Positions 11,753 through 26,700 of a stretch of DNA of 64,000 bases are shown piece after piece. Origin of the DNA: Procambarus clarkii. Taxonomy: Eukaryota; Arthropoda; Malacostraca; Decapoda; Cambaridae. Numbering within the stretch: the first letter of the stretch is position 1; the number at the start of each line of letters is the position of its first letter. The notes beneath the pieces are model-generated. The model was given only the letters and a program-made list of their open reading frames with translations, was not told where the DNA came from and ran no database searches. The stretch lies in NCBI RefSeq assembly GCF_040958095.1, contig NC_091188.1:39830734-39894733 (forward strand). The letters are read 5' to 3'. Position numbers and translations under genes: made by a program.

Positions 11753-14700
11753 TTTTGCAGTAATGTTATTCAATAGTGTGTTTTTGATACATTTATATAA
11801 TGGAATGTGTGGAACATTGGAATGCTCAAATATATTTGTATTACTAAGATATGCACTATATTATTTGCTTAAACAATAAAACAGTTTTGGCTGTTATTAC
11901 ACTGTACACACACATTTATATACTGTCTAACTACACACATTTTCATGCATGATTATAAACCACAAAGCAGTTCTGGTGGGTTCAGTAACCTCAAACCATA
12001 CATGTTATGACAGTTCAGCCTAGTTCCTCTTGTTTTTCACAACATTTTAACATTGAATACATAACATTTTCTTAGGATTTCTAACGTTTTACCATGGTTT
12101 TTTTTCAAGTGCAATGGGCTATCAATAATGTTATTTGTATCTCAGAACATGAAGATCACAGGTATGCGTGCACACACATATTCCTGTCGCTCAGGTGTGG
12201 ATTATAGTATTTGCTTAGAACATAAAACATTTTTTTTATGTTGTTATATTGTACACACTTATGTGACTACAGTATATACGTTTTCTTGCATGATTATGAA
12301 CTACAATTTTCTTGCATGAATACGAACTACAATCTTCTTGCATGATTACGAACTACTAAGCAGTTCTAGTGAGCGGTAATCTCAGTCCATACAAGCATGT
12401 TTTGAGCGAAATTGTAACTGCACACATTAAATATATAATATTTTCTTAGTATTTGAAATGTTTTACAATGTTTTTTTCAAGGGCAATGATACAATGGGGT
12501 GTCAATAATACTGTATCACAAAACATATAGATCACAGGTACAGTACACAGATTTTTGAGTCAATAATGTATGTGTGCCATATATCAAATACCTGATCAAC
12601 AAGGCTGTGTGTCCAACAGCCTGGTTGACCAGACCACCAACCGGAAGGCCTGGTCGGAAACAAGTCCGCGGGGCTGTTGATACCCGGAAGCTACAATAGG
12701 TAGATCACATTATATTTCTGCTACACACTGCTATTATCATCCAATTCCTGATCACTAAATCATGAATATTAATATCTTTCCACAAGTTTATTTTCTAAAG
12801 GAGCATGAGGTCATAATAAATAAATAATAAATAAATGTTTATTTAGGTAAGGTACATACATAAAGAGATTTTACAAAGTTTGTTGGATTAATAGATAGAG
12901 CTAGTACATACAATGCCTAAAGCCACTATTACGTAAAGCGTTTCGGGCAGGAAAGGTCATGTTTCATGAGGTGTAAATGCACGAAACCACGGCTGTGTGC
13001 TGTGAATGTCTGCCTTGCACTGAGATCATAACCAGCATTATGTTTACTGTTATCTGAATCTTGTACAAAGTCTATCAGTCAAGATCGTCTATGGAATTAT
13101 CTTTGCAAAATAACCATAATTATTTATTTCTTCATAACCAAGTGTTACTGTAATGCTGTGAGCAGCAACAGCATGTACTACATGCTGTTGATGGAATGTG
13201 TCATGTCATACATGTCATGCAAAAATGTGTCATTTTTCAACAAACAGTTGCTATATGTACTCTCATTTGTGGATGACAGATCATCCAAAGTACAGTGGAA
13301 ACTTGTTATACACCTGAATACAAATTTTTCAGTGTACGGTGAAAATTTTGTCGGAAAATATGCCCTGCTGTACGAGGTTTGTTCCAGAGTATGACGCTCG
13401 TTCATACTCAAGTCAGTAAGATCCGTTTACGCCTGCATGCCACCTAGCAATAACCGCGCTTGAATTCTATGTGAACAATTTCATCATTTTTGTGATTTCT
13501 TTTTTTGGGGGCTTATAAAAGTTCTTATTATATATCACACCATGGGTCCCAAGAAAGTCAGTGGTAAAGTTAACCCTAAGAAAATAGTTGTGAGGATGAC
13601 AATAGAAAATGAGAGAGATCATTTGCAAACATGAAGACAGTATGCACATGAGGGCTCTGGCTAGGAAAATATGTGCAGTATGTGAAGAACAGCAAAGTTT
13701 TCCTGAAAAGGCTCACCTAGATAGGCTACAGTAAGCCGTTCTGTTAACCTGTAGCCATAACTTGGTACTAGTGGTATGACTACAAAATGTGAGAGAGAGT
13801 ACCCCAGAAATGTCATCACTGCATCTGTTATAATGAAAAGGGAATCCCCTTCCAAACACTATCGCCTCCCATCCTCACCACTTTCCATATGCCAGTAAAA
13901 TATATGGTGTAGTATTCTGTATAAAATGTATTTTTAAACTAATATTTTGTATGAAGAACAGATTAATTCAATTTACATTATTTCTTATGGGAAAATTCTA
14001 TTCGGTATGTGAATATTTGGATTACGATGCATTTCTTGGAACAGAATAAATTCGTAGAGTAAGATTCCACTGTATACACATTAAAACGTTCATTAGTATT
14101 TGTATTATTAATATATTTCTTATTTTCTCCACTGAATCAACTATTTTAAGCACACTAGTACACTTATATTTACAAGAGGAACTTCCAGTAGTTGGATGAG
14201 GGTAGAATACGGGAAGCACCTCTGCTTTGGCCACTGGCACACACTTCACACCCACTCATAATCTTGCTATAATTTCTAACAATGCTGCCCTATTCCAGTA
14301 TTAGTGCATCTCTCTAAATGTTTGATTTTAACACTTATTTACTTCCTAAAAAGCATTTCACAAATTGGAATCATAATTCCTTGATGTGCATTAAATCCAT
14401 CTGGCAGCCACAGTCTTGTTTTCTTCATCAAATTATTCGTCAGTCACTATGATGAACACGCAGGTTTCGCTTGCATAGTTCACAATTTCCAAAAGGCCGA
14501 TTAATCTCTGGACAACAGATGATGTGTATTCTCATTAGCCCTTAAACTGGCTATGGGTGGTTTGTTCATTTGATGCATCACGCTATTGATATTTTTTCTA
14601 TGTACTCACCTATTTATGCTTGTGGGGGTTGAGCTTTGGCTCTTTGGTCTCGCCTCTCAACTGTCAATCAACTGGTGTAGAGATTCCTGAACCTCCTGGG

Positions 14701-17700
14701 CTCTATCATATCTACATTTGAAACTGTGTATGAAGTCAGCCTCCACCACATCACTGCCTAATGCATTCCACCTGTTAACTACTCTGACACTGAAAAAGTT
14801 CTTTCTAACGTCCCTGTGGCTCATTTGGGTACTCGGTTCCATCTGTGTCCCCTTGTTTGCATACCACCAGTGTTAAATAGTTTATCCTTATCTACCCTGT
14901 CAATTCCCCTGAGGATTTTGTAGGTAGTGATCATGTCTCCCCTTACTCTTCTGTCTTCCAATGTCGTGAGGTGCATTTCCCGCAGCCTTTCCTCGTAACT
15001 CATGCCTCTTAGTTCTGGGACTAGTCTAGTGGCATACCTCTGAACTTTTTCCAGCTTCATGTGTGTGTATTGATGTGTTCATATCAATGTGTATTGATGT
15101 GAATGCATGGTTGCCCGGGGTGAGCTATGGTTGATCCAACTCATATCCAATATGGAAGCTGTTAGCTCCAATTACATTGTGTTCTATGTATTACTGAGAG
15201 AAGTTTTTTTTTTTTTTTTTAATAATTAAGGCTTATGGAGCCTATGCCTGTTTTTCCTTTATGTTGTTAAGTTTAACCCTTAAAGTGCGCATCACGTCAT
15301 ATGACGTGTTGGAAGTTGTTCCACTCAACTGCGCATCACATCATATGACGTGTTGGAAGTTGTTCCACTCAACTGCGCATCACATCATATGACGTGTTGG
15401 AAGTACTACGCAAGATTTAAACAGCCCGCGGATACACGGGGTTATCTTGAGGTTATCTTGAGATGATTTCGGGGCATTTTTAGTGTCCCCGCGGCCCGGT
15501 CCTCGACCAGGCCTCCACCCCCAGGAAGCAGCCCGTGACAGCTGACTAACTCCCAGGTACCTATTTACTGCTAGGTAACAGGGGCATTCAGGGCGAAAGA
15601 AACTTTGCCCATTTGTTTCTGCCTCGTGCGGGAATCGAACCCGCGCCACAGAATTACGAGTCCTGCGCGCTATCCACCAGGCTACGAGGCCCTGAATGAT
15701 TCACCGCACCTTCATCAGGGCTCTTGTAAACAGACGCCATTTTTTTAAAAATCATGGGCCAAACTCCCGGGTGTTATTGGCCTCAGTATTGAGTGAGCCT
15801 GACGCACGCAGCATGAGCTAACAGCACTGCTGTTCAGCTTGTGACCACAGCATCGCCTAAAAAAGCCATAATATACTTAGTTCATACTATTATGTAGCGA
15901 TGATATTACAGAAGACCCCTGACTGATAAAACTGACCAGGGTTCTGATAATAGCAGGATTGTGGTGATATTTAGCGCTGTGCTCCATGGAGGGAGGAGTA
16001 ATGCTGTGGGAGGGAGGAGTAATGCTGTGGGAGGGAGGGTGGTGGCGATGTCTTCTGACTGTGTGTGGCCACCTTTTATTGACTGCACTTACCATACCAG
16101 CTTAGTGGTTCGCTATGGTGAACACAAATGTAGATACTTATATATAACGTGTGTACAGAGGGTATAAACAGCAAGAGGAGTAGGTTGGGAGCCGCCATTT
16201 TGGTGAGGGCGGTGGTGTCGTCTGTACGACGCCACCGTGCAGACGACGGTGTTGTTTACTGGTTACCACGATGGTCTTTGGGCACCATACCAGTTTACTT
16301 GTACAAGTATGGTGAATAAAACAGGTAGATATTTATATATAATGTGTGTGTATATAGTGAAATAACACCACAAACAGTATTGTTGTTGGAGAAATATTAG
16401 TGCATCTGGCCTTGAGGGCAGCAGCCATCAGGTGACTGTGTGAGGTCCTACGTCTTTGTACCTTTACTCACCATACAAGCTTAGATGTACAGTTATGGTG
16501 AACAAAACATGTAAATACTTATATATAACGTCTGTATATAAAAGCAAAAACAGTATGGTGGGTGGAGAATGGTGGCAAGTCAGTTGAGGTGAGGGAGGGA
16601 GGGAGGGAGGGAGTGGCTGCCAGTAGTGGGCTGCCACTGGCTGCCACTGCCACTCAGCATACCAACTTAGTGGCTCGTTATGGTGAACACGAATGTAGAT
16701 ACTTATATATAGCGTCCGTATATAGTGAATAAAAGCAGAAACAGTATTGTGGGAGGAGAATGTGGGTGAGTCAGATGACTTGAGGGAGGGCGTGAGTGGC
16801 TGGCTGGTACACGGCGGTCACTCCTCGTTACTTTTTGACTCATAATAGCTACTTAGTGGTTCGTTATGGTGAACAAAACATGCAGATACTTATATATAAC
16901 CTGTGCTTATAGTGTAATAACCAACAAAGTATTTGTTCACTGATTGATGAATATAATTGAATCAATAATATGCACACCATATTTTTGAGTACAGCAATGA
17001 TTCACTCATTTTATTATATAAATATATCAAACTACACACTATTGAATAATATTACAGCAAAAAAACTATGAAAAATCAATCAGAGACATTGAAATAATTA
17101 GGTAATTATCTCTTTGTGGCAACTCCGGCCTGACAGCTGGCGAGCAACAGACCGCCTGGGACGCACGCTGAGTCAGCGCCTATTTTTTGCCAGATTTCCC
17201 CACCCTATAGCGGACAATATATGCCACTTACGATTTTTTTTATTATTTTTCCCGTGATCAGTGAACTCAAATTAACAGGTTAGGAAGATTTTTTTTTTTT
17301 TTTCAAAATTACATGCGCCTGTGGGGAAGAAAGGATATTTTATTATACCCCTAGCATGTTAAGGGTTAAATTGAATGGATTCACTATGCATGTGGTTTTC
17401 TAATAATGCACCTCCACATTTTTCAAGGCATTACAACACTGCACTCTCAGAAACAGTGCAAACAGCGCATGTAATTATGTACTTTAAATGCTATGATATT
17501 CATGGGGTGCAAATTTTTTTCTAGGAAGTTCTAGGAACGAAGTTCCTTTTACAGACGAAGAAAACAAATAGCAGAACATCTCAAACGCTCCACTCTATTC
17601 CCATCAACGACAAGGAAGGCTATGTAGGGAAATAGAAATGATCACACTCAAGTTCCAAGAATCATATAATATCCTAGAGGGGCAATGAGAGCAGAAAGCC

Positions 17701-20700
17701 ATAAGTGAAATAGAGTGGAATTCAAAATACTTTTCTCCTACACAAAAACTAGAACAAAATCTTCATCCAGCATTGGGCCCTTGCACAAGGATGATAGAAC
17801 TTTCACAGATGACAACAAAGAAATGAGTGAAATGCCGAGATTTCAGTATGAATCTGTTTTCAGTGAACCCCTGTACACACTGAAGATCAATGATCTAAAT
17901 GAATTTTTCATGCATGTGACACCAACATCAAACCATATATCAGATGTCACCCTAACCCAACTAGACTTTGAAGTAGCCATAGACAGCATGCCCATGCACT
18001 CTGCACCAGGCACAGATTCTTGGAATTCTGTATTCATTGAGAAGTGCAAAACACCACTATCACAGGCCCTAAACATCTTTTGGAGGCCCTGTTTATATAT
18101 TGGTGTCATCCCTGACATACGTAAATCAGCTGAGATTGTTCCACTTCACAAAGGAGATAGTCAAGCAGATGCAAAATATTATAGACCAACATCACACATC
18201 ATAAAAATCTTTGAAAGTGCTAAGAAGTTAAGATTATAAAACACGTGGAATCACAGCATCTACATAACCCCGGGCAACACAGGTTCAGAACAGGGCACTC
18301 CTGCCTCGCTCAGTTGCTAAATCACTATGACATGGCCTTAGAGGCCATGGAAGACAAGCAAAATGCAAATGTAATATACACAGACTTTGCAAAAGCTTTT
18401 GATAAATGTAACCATAATGTTATTGTGCACAAAAAATGCTCAAACAGAATTACTGGCAAAGTAGGATCTTTAACTTTCTAAAGAACAGAATGCAGAATGT
18501 AACATTCAACACAGTAAAATAAGAATCATCCATCATGAAAACCTCAGTCCCCCCCACAAGGTACCATACTTGCTCTGGTACATTTCTCATCCTCATATCG
18601 GTCATAGACAAGGATACAAACTAGAGTACTGTATCATCATTTGCAGATGACACTTGGATTTTCACTGGAGTAGACAATATAGAGGACACGGCAAACATCC
18701 AACCTGACGTAAATTGGGTCTGGCCCAAAGATGGCTGTAACATGATCTTTAAAGAAAATAAGTTTCAGCTCCTGCACTAGGGAAAAATATATATATATAA
18801 ATGGAAACCACATATAAAACAAGAGTAAAATCATACTACTGAATGAAAAAGTAATGTAAAGGATTTAGGAGATATCATGTCGGAAGACCTTATCTTTTAC
18901 AGAACACAATAAAGTAGTTGTCATGACTGAAAAAAAATGACAGGTTGGATAACAAGGACCTTCCAAACAAATGATGCCATACCAGTGTTGATACTTTTGA
19001 AAACACTTGTACTCTTTAGGGTGGAATATTGTAGCACACTAAAAGCCCCATTCACAGCCGGAGAAATTGCTGACCTAGAGTGTGCAAAGATCCTTTACCA
19101 CTAGAATCCACTCTATAAGTCATCTAAATTATTGAGACCTGAATAAAAGTTCTAAATCTGTATTTGCAAGAGTGCAATCAAGAGATACATCATAAACTAC
19201 ACATGGAATTTTTTTTGAGGGACTAGTTCCAAATCTGAAAATGGAAATTACATCACATGAAACCAGTAGGCAAGACCACTAACTGTGTAATTTATGGGGA
19301 CTTTAGCCTTGGTTGTCTCGCATTCTGGCTACTTTAGACTTAGTTGTCTCACATTCTGGCTACTTTAGACTTAGTTGTCTCACATTCTGGCTACTTTAGA
19401 CTTGATTGTCTCACATTCTGGCTACTTTAGACTTGATTGTCTCACATTCTGGCTACTTTAGACTTGGTTGTCTCACATTCTGGCTACTTTAGTGGGGTTT
19501 CCTAGACAATTCATATCTCCTCCTTTGCTGACCTTAGCAAAGGAGTAATCATCTAAACTGTACACAATTTACTAAAGTTTGATTATTTTTCTAGTAAAGT
19601 ACTAAATAACTAACTTACAAGTTCATTGCAAGTCTCTGGAAATGCTAGCTACATATGTTATGGCTCTAAAAATAGAGACAAACCTAATTGCTCAAATTTT
19701 AATAAACAAGTAACAGTGAGCCTAGTGTATATAAAATAAAGAGATATCAAGATTTCCAATGTTATGTACTCTTTATTAAATGTGCAGGTAAAATCAAACT
19801 TAAATAATAGTGCTTGTCCTTACCTGATATTCCAAGAGCTTCCCTGAAAGTATTGAGATCTGGATCTGGAGTGTGAGCATGAGAGTGCATGTGCGTGTGA
19901 TGAGGACTTGGTAGACGAGGACTCATGCGCTCCAGGGAGATACGAGTACGAGGAGATCCTCTGTACAAAAGAAAACAACAAAATTTGAGGCACTTGTTTA
20001 CCCCACAAGAGATATTAAAAGTTTATAATCATTTGTGATTATAAGTGTTGTGTTGTCCCGTCTTGAGTACTGCTCAGTACTCACTTCCCCCTTCAGAGCA
20101 GGAGAGATTGCTGAAATAGAGGGAATACAGAGAACATATACGGCACGCATAGACGCAATAAAGCACCTAAATTATTGGGATCGTCTCAAAGCCCTCCAAA
20201 TGTACTCACTAGAAAGAAGACGAGAGATATCAAATAATATACACCTGGAAGATACTGGAGGGCCAAGTACCAAATCTACACAGTAAAATAACAATGTACT
20301 GGAGTGAACGACATGGAAGAAAATGTATAATAGAACCAGTGAAGAGCAGAGGTGCCATAGGCACAATCAGAGAACACTGTATAAACATCAGAGGTCCGCA
20401 GTTGTTCAACGTCCTCCCAGCGAGCATAAGAAATATTGCCGGAACAATCGTGGACATTTTCAAGAGGAAACTAGATTTATTCCTCAAAGGAGTGCCGGAC
20501 CAACCGGGCTGTGGTGGGTATGTGGGCCTGCGGGCCGCTCCAAGCAACAGCCTGGTGGACCAAACTCTCACAAGTCGAGCCTGGCCTCGGGCCGGGCTTG
20601 GGGAGTAGAAGAACTCCCAGAACCCCATCAACCAGGTAACCAGGTATTTTATTATATGGGCTAAGCATCAATATAGTCAAGAGTGCCACATAAACATGAA

Positions 20701-23700
20701 GAATAATACTGTACAGGTGAATATAGAACCTATAAATTCATCATCATTACCCTACTTCTCAATCTCATACATGGGAGGCATTCATTTGCTTAATGAAAAA
20801 AATTAATACAGTAATAATGAATGAAGATTATACAGATACTGTATAAACAAATAAAAACATCCCTTCTCCATTTATTACATCAATTTCAAGTAAGTTTATT
20901 CAGATAATAAAATACTGTACATCTCAAAAGGATAGAGTAGCTTAGGCTATCTCTACCCTTGATTTTTTCCCCATTCACACTGAATTAACTATATAGCATC
21001 AGGGCTAAATATGCACGACCACACTCAAGCAGTCATCCACAACAAGTCACCAGTTGATTGACAGTTGAGACGCGGGACCAAAGAGCCAAAGCTCAACCCC
21101 CACAAGCACAACTAAGTACAACAGCACCCCCATTGCTGTACAGGACAGGGATGTACAGTGTTTAGGAACAGCCATTTACAGTGGCTCAATTATAGTATAA
21201 CAATGAAATATTTGGAGGAATATTGCTATCAGAACAATTATTCAAGTACAAAAAGAAGACTCTAAAATCTTGATGAATTTTTTCAAAATATGACTGGGAA
21301 AATAATGTGAACCATTTTCGGCTCCCACTTGTGGGTTCCAGGTTAAATTCCCGGGCAGATGGAAACAGATGGACATGATTCCTTTTACCTGATGCCACTG
21401 TTTACTTAGCAGTAAATAGGTACCCAGGAGTTAGGCATCTGCTGTGGGGGTTGCATGCTAAGGGTTATTAGTTAGCATAGGGGAAACCTTGATAAGCCTA
21501 AATACAAGCTAGGAGAGAATGCCCTGGGTGACTTAGCAAGATCTTTAATGAATTTGATTGGAAAGACTTTTTGTCAGGCAAGGAAGTAAACAGGATGTCT
21601 GCCAAAATATGCTGAAGGCACAACAAAAAATTTATACAAAAACAGAGATGCAGAACTAGAAAACAAGAGTGGTTCAACAGAAATTACAAGAGGGCCAGAG
21701 ACCAAAAGACATTAAAATGGGGTCAATATATGAAGAGACATAACCCTCAAACGTACCAGCAATACAAACAAGAAATAACTACACGGCAGTGAGAGGAGAG
21801 GCAGAAATTTCGATCCCAGAAAGTTGAAATACTCCCCACTTGGATTAACCCTCAAACCGCGCACATCATATATATAAATGATATCAGTGACAAAACCAAA
21901 ACCGCGCACATCATTTATATACGATTTCGTGTCTAGCGCTATAATTTAAACGCCCCGCCTGGGATAGGGGCAGCTATAGTACAGCAACGACCGAGTTGCC
22001 AGATGCCACCTAGAAAAAAAATCCAGGCCAACATTCTTGGGTGTTAGAGCATCAGTATTGAGCAAGCCACCAAGGCTGGCGCACGCAGCACGAGTTCACA
22101 GCACCACTGTTCAGCTTGTGACCACAGCATCGCCTACAAATGCCATAATATATATGATACTGCTATTATTTAGCAGTGATATTATTACTGAAGCCCCCTG
22201 ACTGTGATAAAACTGACCAGGATTCTGATAATAGCAGGATTGTGGTGATATTTAGCGCTGTGCTCCATGGAGGGAGGAGTAATGCTGTGGGAGGGAGGGT
22301 GGTGGCGTCGTCTCCTGACTGTGTGTGGCCACCATTTATTGACTGCACTCACCATACCAGCTTAGTGGTTCGTTATGGTGAACACAAATGTAGATACTTA
22401 TATATAACGTGTGTATAGTGTGAGATAACAGCAAGAGGAGTAGGTTGGGAGCCGCCATTTTGGTGAGGGAGGAGCGTCGTCTGCACGACTTGGCATGTTG
22501 TTTACTGATGGCCACTATGGTCTTTGGGCACCATACCAGCTTATTTGTACAGGTATGGTGAATAAAACAGGTAGATACTTATATATAATGTGTTTATATA
22601 ATGTAATAACACCACAAACAATATTGTTGGAGGAGAAATATTAGTGCGTCTCGCCTTGAGGGCGGCCGCCGATCAGCTGTGTGAGTAGCTACGTCTTTGT
22701 GCCTTTACTCACCATACAAGCTTAGATATACAGTTATGGTGAACAAAACATGTAAATACGTATATATAACGTCTGTGTATAGTGAATAAATACAAAAACA
22801 GTATTGTGGGAGGAGAATGAGGGTGAGTGAGGTTGTGTTGAGGGAGGGAGTGGCAGCGAGTGGCTGGCTGGTGTTTGGCGGTCACTCCTCGTTGTTTTTT
22901 GACTCACAAGACCAACTTAGTAGCTTGTTATGGTGAACAAAACATGCAGATACTTATATATAACCTGTGTATATAGTGTAACAACAGCAAAACTATTTGT
23001 TTATTGTTTTACGAACATCATAATTGAATCACTAATATGCACACCATAATTTTGAGTACAGCAATGGTTCACACATTTTATTATATAAATATACCACAAT
23101 TCACTGTATGGAATATTACTGAAAAAAAAACTAAGAAAAAATCAGAGACATTGAAATAATTAGGTAATAATATATTTGTGGCAACTGCCGTCTGACAGCT
23201 CGGGCTGAGTAGACCTCGTATGGCGAAGGCTCTGTCAACGCCCCTTTTTTGCCACACTTCCCTACCCTATTGCGGCTAAAATATGCCACCTACGATTTTT
23301 GTGTTATTTTTTCCGTGATCAGGGTACGATTTTTTTGTTATTTTTTCCGTGATCAGGGAACAAAAATGAACACTTCTATAAGATGAAAGAATTTTTTGGA
23401 ATTTTTTTTTGTTGCGCCTGTGGGTGTGAATTCCATTTGGGCCCCTAGCGGTTTGAGGGTTAATGTATCCAAGCTTGAAGGCCTCTTCTTTAGAAGGACA
23501 TAGCTGCTTTAGAGAAAGTTTAACACTCAAAAACACACACTAAATTATAGTGCGACAAAAAAAAAATAATTCCAAAATTAAGTCAACTTTCATACCAAAA
23601 ACAGGTGAGAGCCTCAGGGCTAACACCACTGCAAACTCATTGAAAACTTTTAAAATACTGAACAATTTGGAAGATGTTGATCTGGACAACTTCTTCAAGA

Positions 23701-26700
23701 GGTCAGATGTAACAAACAAGGAGCAACAGGTTTCAAGTGCAACAAGCCACAATATAGGACTGAGAACAGGAGATCCTTTTTTTACCCACACGGTTATAAA
23801 CCCATGGAACTGCCTACCTGTTGAAGCCATAATTGCTAAAACTTATCAGGGCAAATGGGAGATCTGTGCTTCTACCTACTGGTTTCTGTCCTCCTCGAGG
23901 CCACTAGTGTTAGTGGCTCTCAGGTAAATTCAGGTAAATATGTGGCATTAAAGTGAATATAACAAGACATTCTAAAGGCAGTAAAAGTATACTTCAATTA
24001 AAATATTTACAAAAAAAAAAAAAAACTTCTATTGAAGATGTCTTAAAATATATACTGTATGTAATTATATACTAAATGTTAGAACATAATACAAATGCAA
24101 ATCTTGAACTTCCAATACTAATATCCTTGGATACAGGTACTGTTCAGTGCTCTAAGATAATTTTATACTTGTAGTATCTTACTTGTGAACACCACTAATA
24201 ACAGTAAAAGTAAAAATATCACCAACTGACCTCAAATGCGGGGCTCTGTGGGGAGGTGGTTTCCCCGCTAAGAATGCTATTAATTCTTCCCGACGAATGT
24301 GTCTTCTCCGCCGAGCCCAATTAAGTACTTCTCTATTGCGACGTTGATATCCAGCCTGGACGCCAATCTCACCACTTCGACGAACAGACTCTACTGCATC
24401 TGTAAAAGATTTACTAATAAAAAGAGCACATACAACAGTTATTATGAGCAGTACCCTCAACAACTAACTTCTGAATCCATTGCGTTTAGCAGGCTTTTAA
24501 AACAAGTTCAACATAGGTGTTTACACCTTTAGAACCATATATTTTTTAGGCTATATACAGGTATTGTTAGCCTCGATCACATTTCCTAGTCCATTCTATT
24601 TCTTTACATCCCTAAATTTCTTTCTGTATTACCAATTTCTACCAGTGTCTTCTGGTGTACAGTCTTGATTTGTAGTTAAGACACAAGAATGTCAAATATT
24701 GACACACATTTACTTTTCTGGGGTAATAAAACAAAATATGTTGTTTGTAAAATTAAAAAATTGCTGTGCATATAAATAATGTGAATGTGATTGGTCAACA
24801 AAAGAATACTTTCTAATGCCATGATTGAACTTGGGTATGCTCAAAGGCATGGAACAATTGTATTCAACTTGTGGTAGGATATTTATAGATATTTTTAGGC
24901 TGGTTGGTTATTCAGTGCATTTAATGTGTGTTTCATGTCTGACGAGTGCTCTAGACATACAGTTTGAAGGTATTCAGTTATAAATGTATCTTTGTGGGAT
25001 TTGACAATCATAATTTACTTTATGGTCTGGTTAGTACAATCCTGTTTTTAGCTCTTATGAAACAAAGGAACATCTTCATGCAGGTGCAGTTACTGCACTG
25101 TGTCTGTGGCAGAAGTGACGGTTACCTGTACTCACCTAATTGTACTCACCTAATTGTGCTTGCAGGGGTTGAGCTTTGACAATTGAGAGGCGGGACCAAA
25201 GAGCCAATCAACTGGTGTACAGATTCCTGAGCCTACTGGGCTCTATCATATCTACATTTGAAACTGTGTATGGAGTCAGCCTCCACCACATCACTGCCTA
25301 ATGCATTCCATTTATTAACTACTCTGACACTGAAAAAATTCTTTCTAACGTCTCTGTGGCTCATCTGGGTACTAAGTTTCCACCTGTGTCCCCTTGTTCG
25401 TGTCCCACCCGTGCTGAAGAGTTTGTCTTTGTCCACCCTTTGTCACAACTACACATAAGGGGCATAACTGGCCGACCCCTCACAGTGTTCAAGAGAGAAC
25501 TGGATAAGCACCTCCAAAGGATACCTGATCAACCAGGCTGTGACTCATACGTCAGGCTGCGAGCAGCCGCGTCCAACAGCCTGGTTGATCAGTCCGGCAA
25601 CCAGGAGGCCTGGTCGACGACCGGGCCGCGGGGACGCTAAGCCCCGGAAGCACCTCAAGGTAACCTCTAGGTAAGGTAACCCTGTCAATTCCCCCGAGAA
25701 TTTTGTAGGTGGTTATCATGTCTCCCCTTACTCTTCTGTTTTCCACGGATGTGAGGTTCAGCTCCTTTAGCCTTTCCTCGTAGCTCATTCCTCTCAGTTC
25801 CGGGACGAGCCTGGTGGCATACCGCTGAATCTTCTCTAACTTTGTCTTGTGTTTAACTAGGTATGGACTCCAGGCTGGAGCTGCATACTCTAGGATTGGT
25901 CTTACATAAGTGGTATACAGGGTCCTGAACGATTCCTTACACAAGTTTCTAAAGGCAGTTCTTATGTTGGCCAGTCTAGCATATGCCACTGATGATATTC
26001 TTTTGATGTGGGCCTCTGGGGACAGGTTCGGTGTGATATCAACCCCCCAGATCTTTCTCTCTATTTGACTCTTGCAGGATTTCACCTCCCAGATGATACC
26101 TTGTGTTCAGCCTCCTGCTCCCTTCACCTAATTTCATTACCTTACACTTTCCTGAGTTGAACTTTAGCAGCCATTTTCTAGACCATTCCTCCAGTTTGTC
26201 CAGGTCATCCTGTAGTCTCTGTCTATCTTCATCCATCTTGATTCTTCTCATAATTTTTGCATCATCAGCAAACATTGAGAGGAAGGAGTCTATACCCTCT
26301 GGAAGATCGTTTACATATATTAGAAACAGGATGGGTATAAGTACTGAGCCCTGTGGGACTCCGCTAATGACATCTCGCCACTCTGATGTCTCCCCCCTCA
26401 CCGTTACTCGCTGTTTCCTGTTGCTCAAGTATTCCCTAATCCACTGAAGCACCTTCCCTTTTACTCCTGCCTGTTGCTCCAACTTTTTTAATAGCCTTTT
26501 ATAGGATACTGTATCAAAGGCTTTCTGGCAGTCCAGGAAAATGCAGTCGGCCCACCCTTCTCTTTCCTGCCTAATTTTTGTTGCCTGGTCATAGAAATCT
26601 ATTAAACCTGTGAGGCACGATTTACCATCCCTGAACCCATGTTGGTGGTGCGTTACAGTTATTTCCCTCCAGGTGCTCTACGAGCCTTTTCCTCACGATC

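Larger units (their letters stand above)
15277..17365 (+). mobile_element. TTAA-flanked piggyBac-like element, copy B (with SINE insert)
   Basis: Flanked by TTAA at 15273-15276 and 17366-17369. Ends CCCTTAAAGTGCGCA and complement CCCTTAACATGC. A 44-bp direct repeat (2.6 units) opens the element; a SINE-1 copy (15440-15692) interrupts the head. Modules with the CACCATA...TATGGTG core occur near 16090, 16287, 16470, 16657 and 16843, each followed by TACTTATATATAACG-type boxes. The right part includes TTTGTGGCAACTCC. Length without the SINE is about 1.84 kb. No transposase. Confidence 0.86.

Noticed and set aside
15621-15690. Functional tRNA-Thr gene
   Set aside because: The cloverleaf is continuous with SINE body and tail and the same body occurs with other heads.
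19301-19492. CRISPR-like array
   Set aside because: The units are contiguous 31-bp repeats with no unique spacers, in a eukaryotic intron.
23276-23536. 86-codon minus-strand frame
   Set aside because: It crosses the right end of TTAA element C and flanking sequence; composition reflects the repeat.
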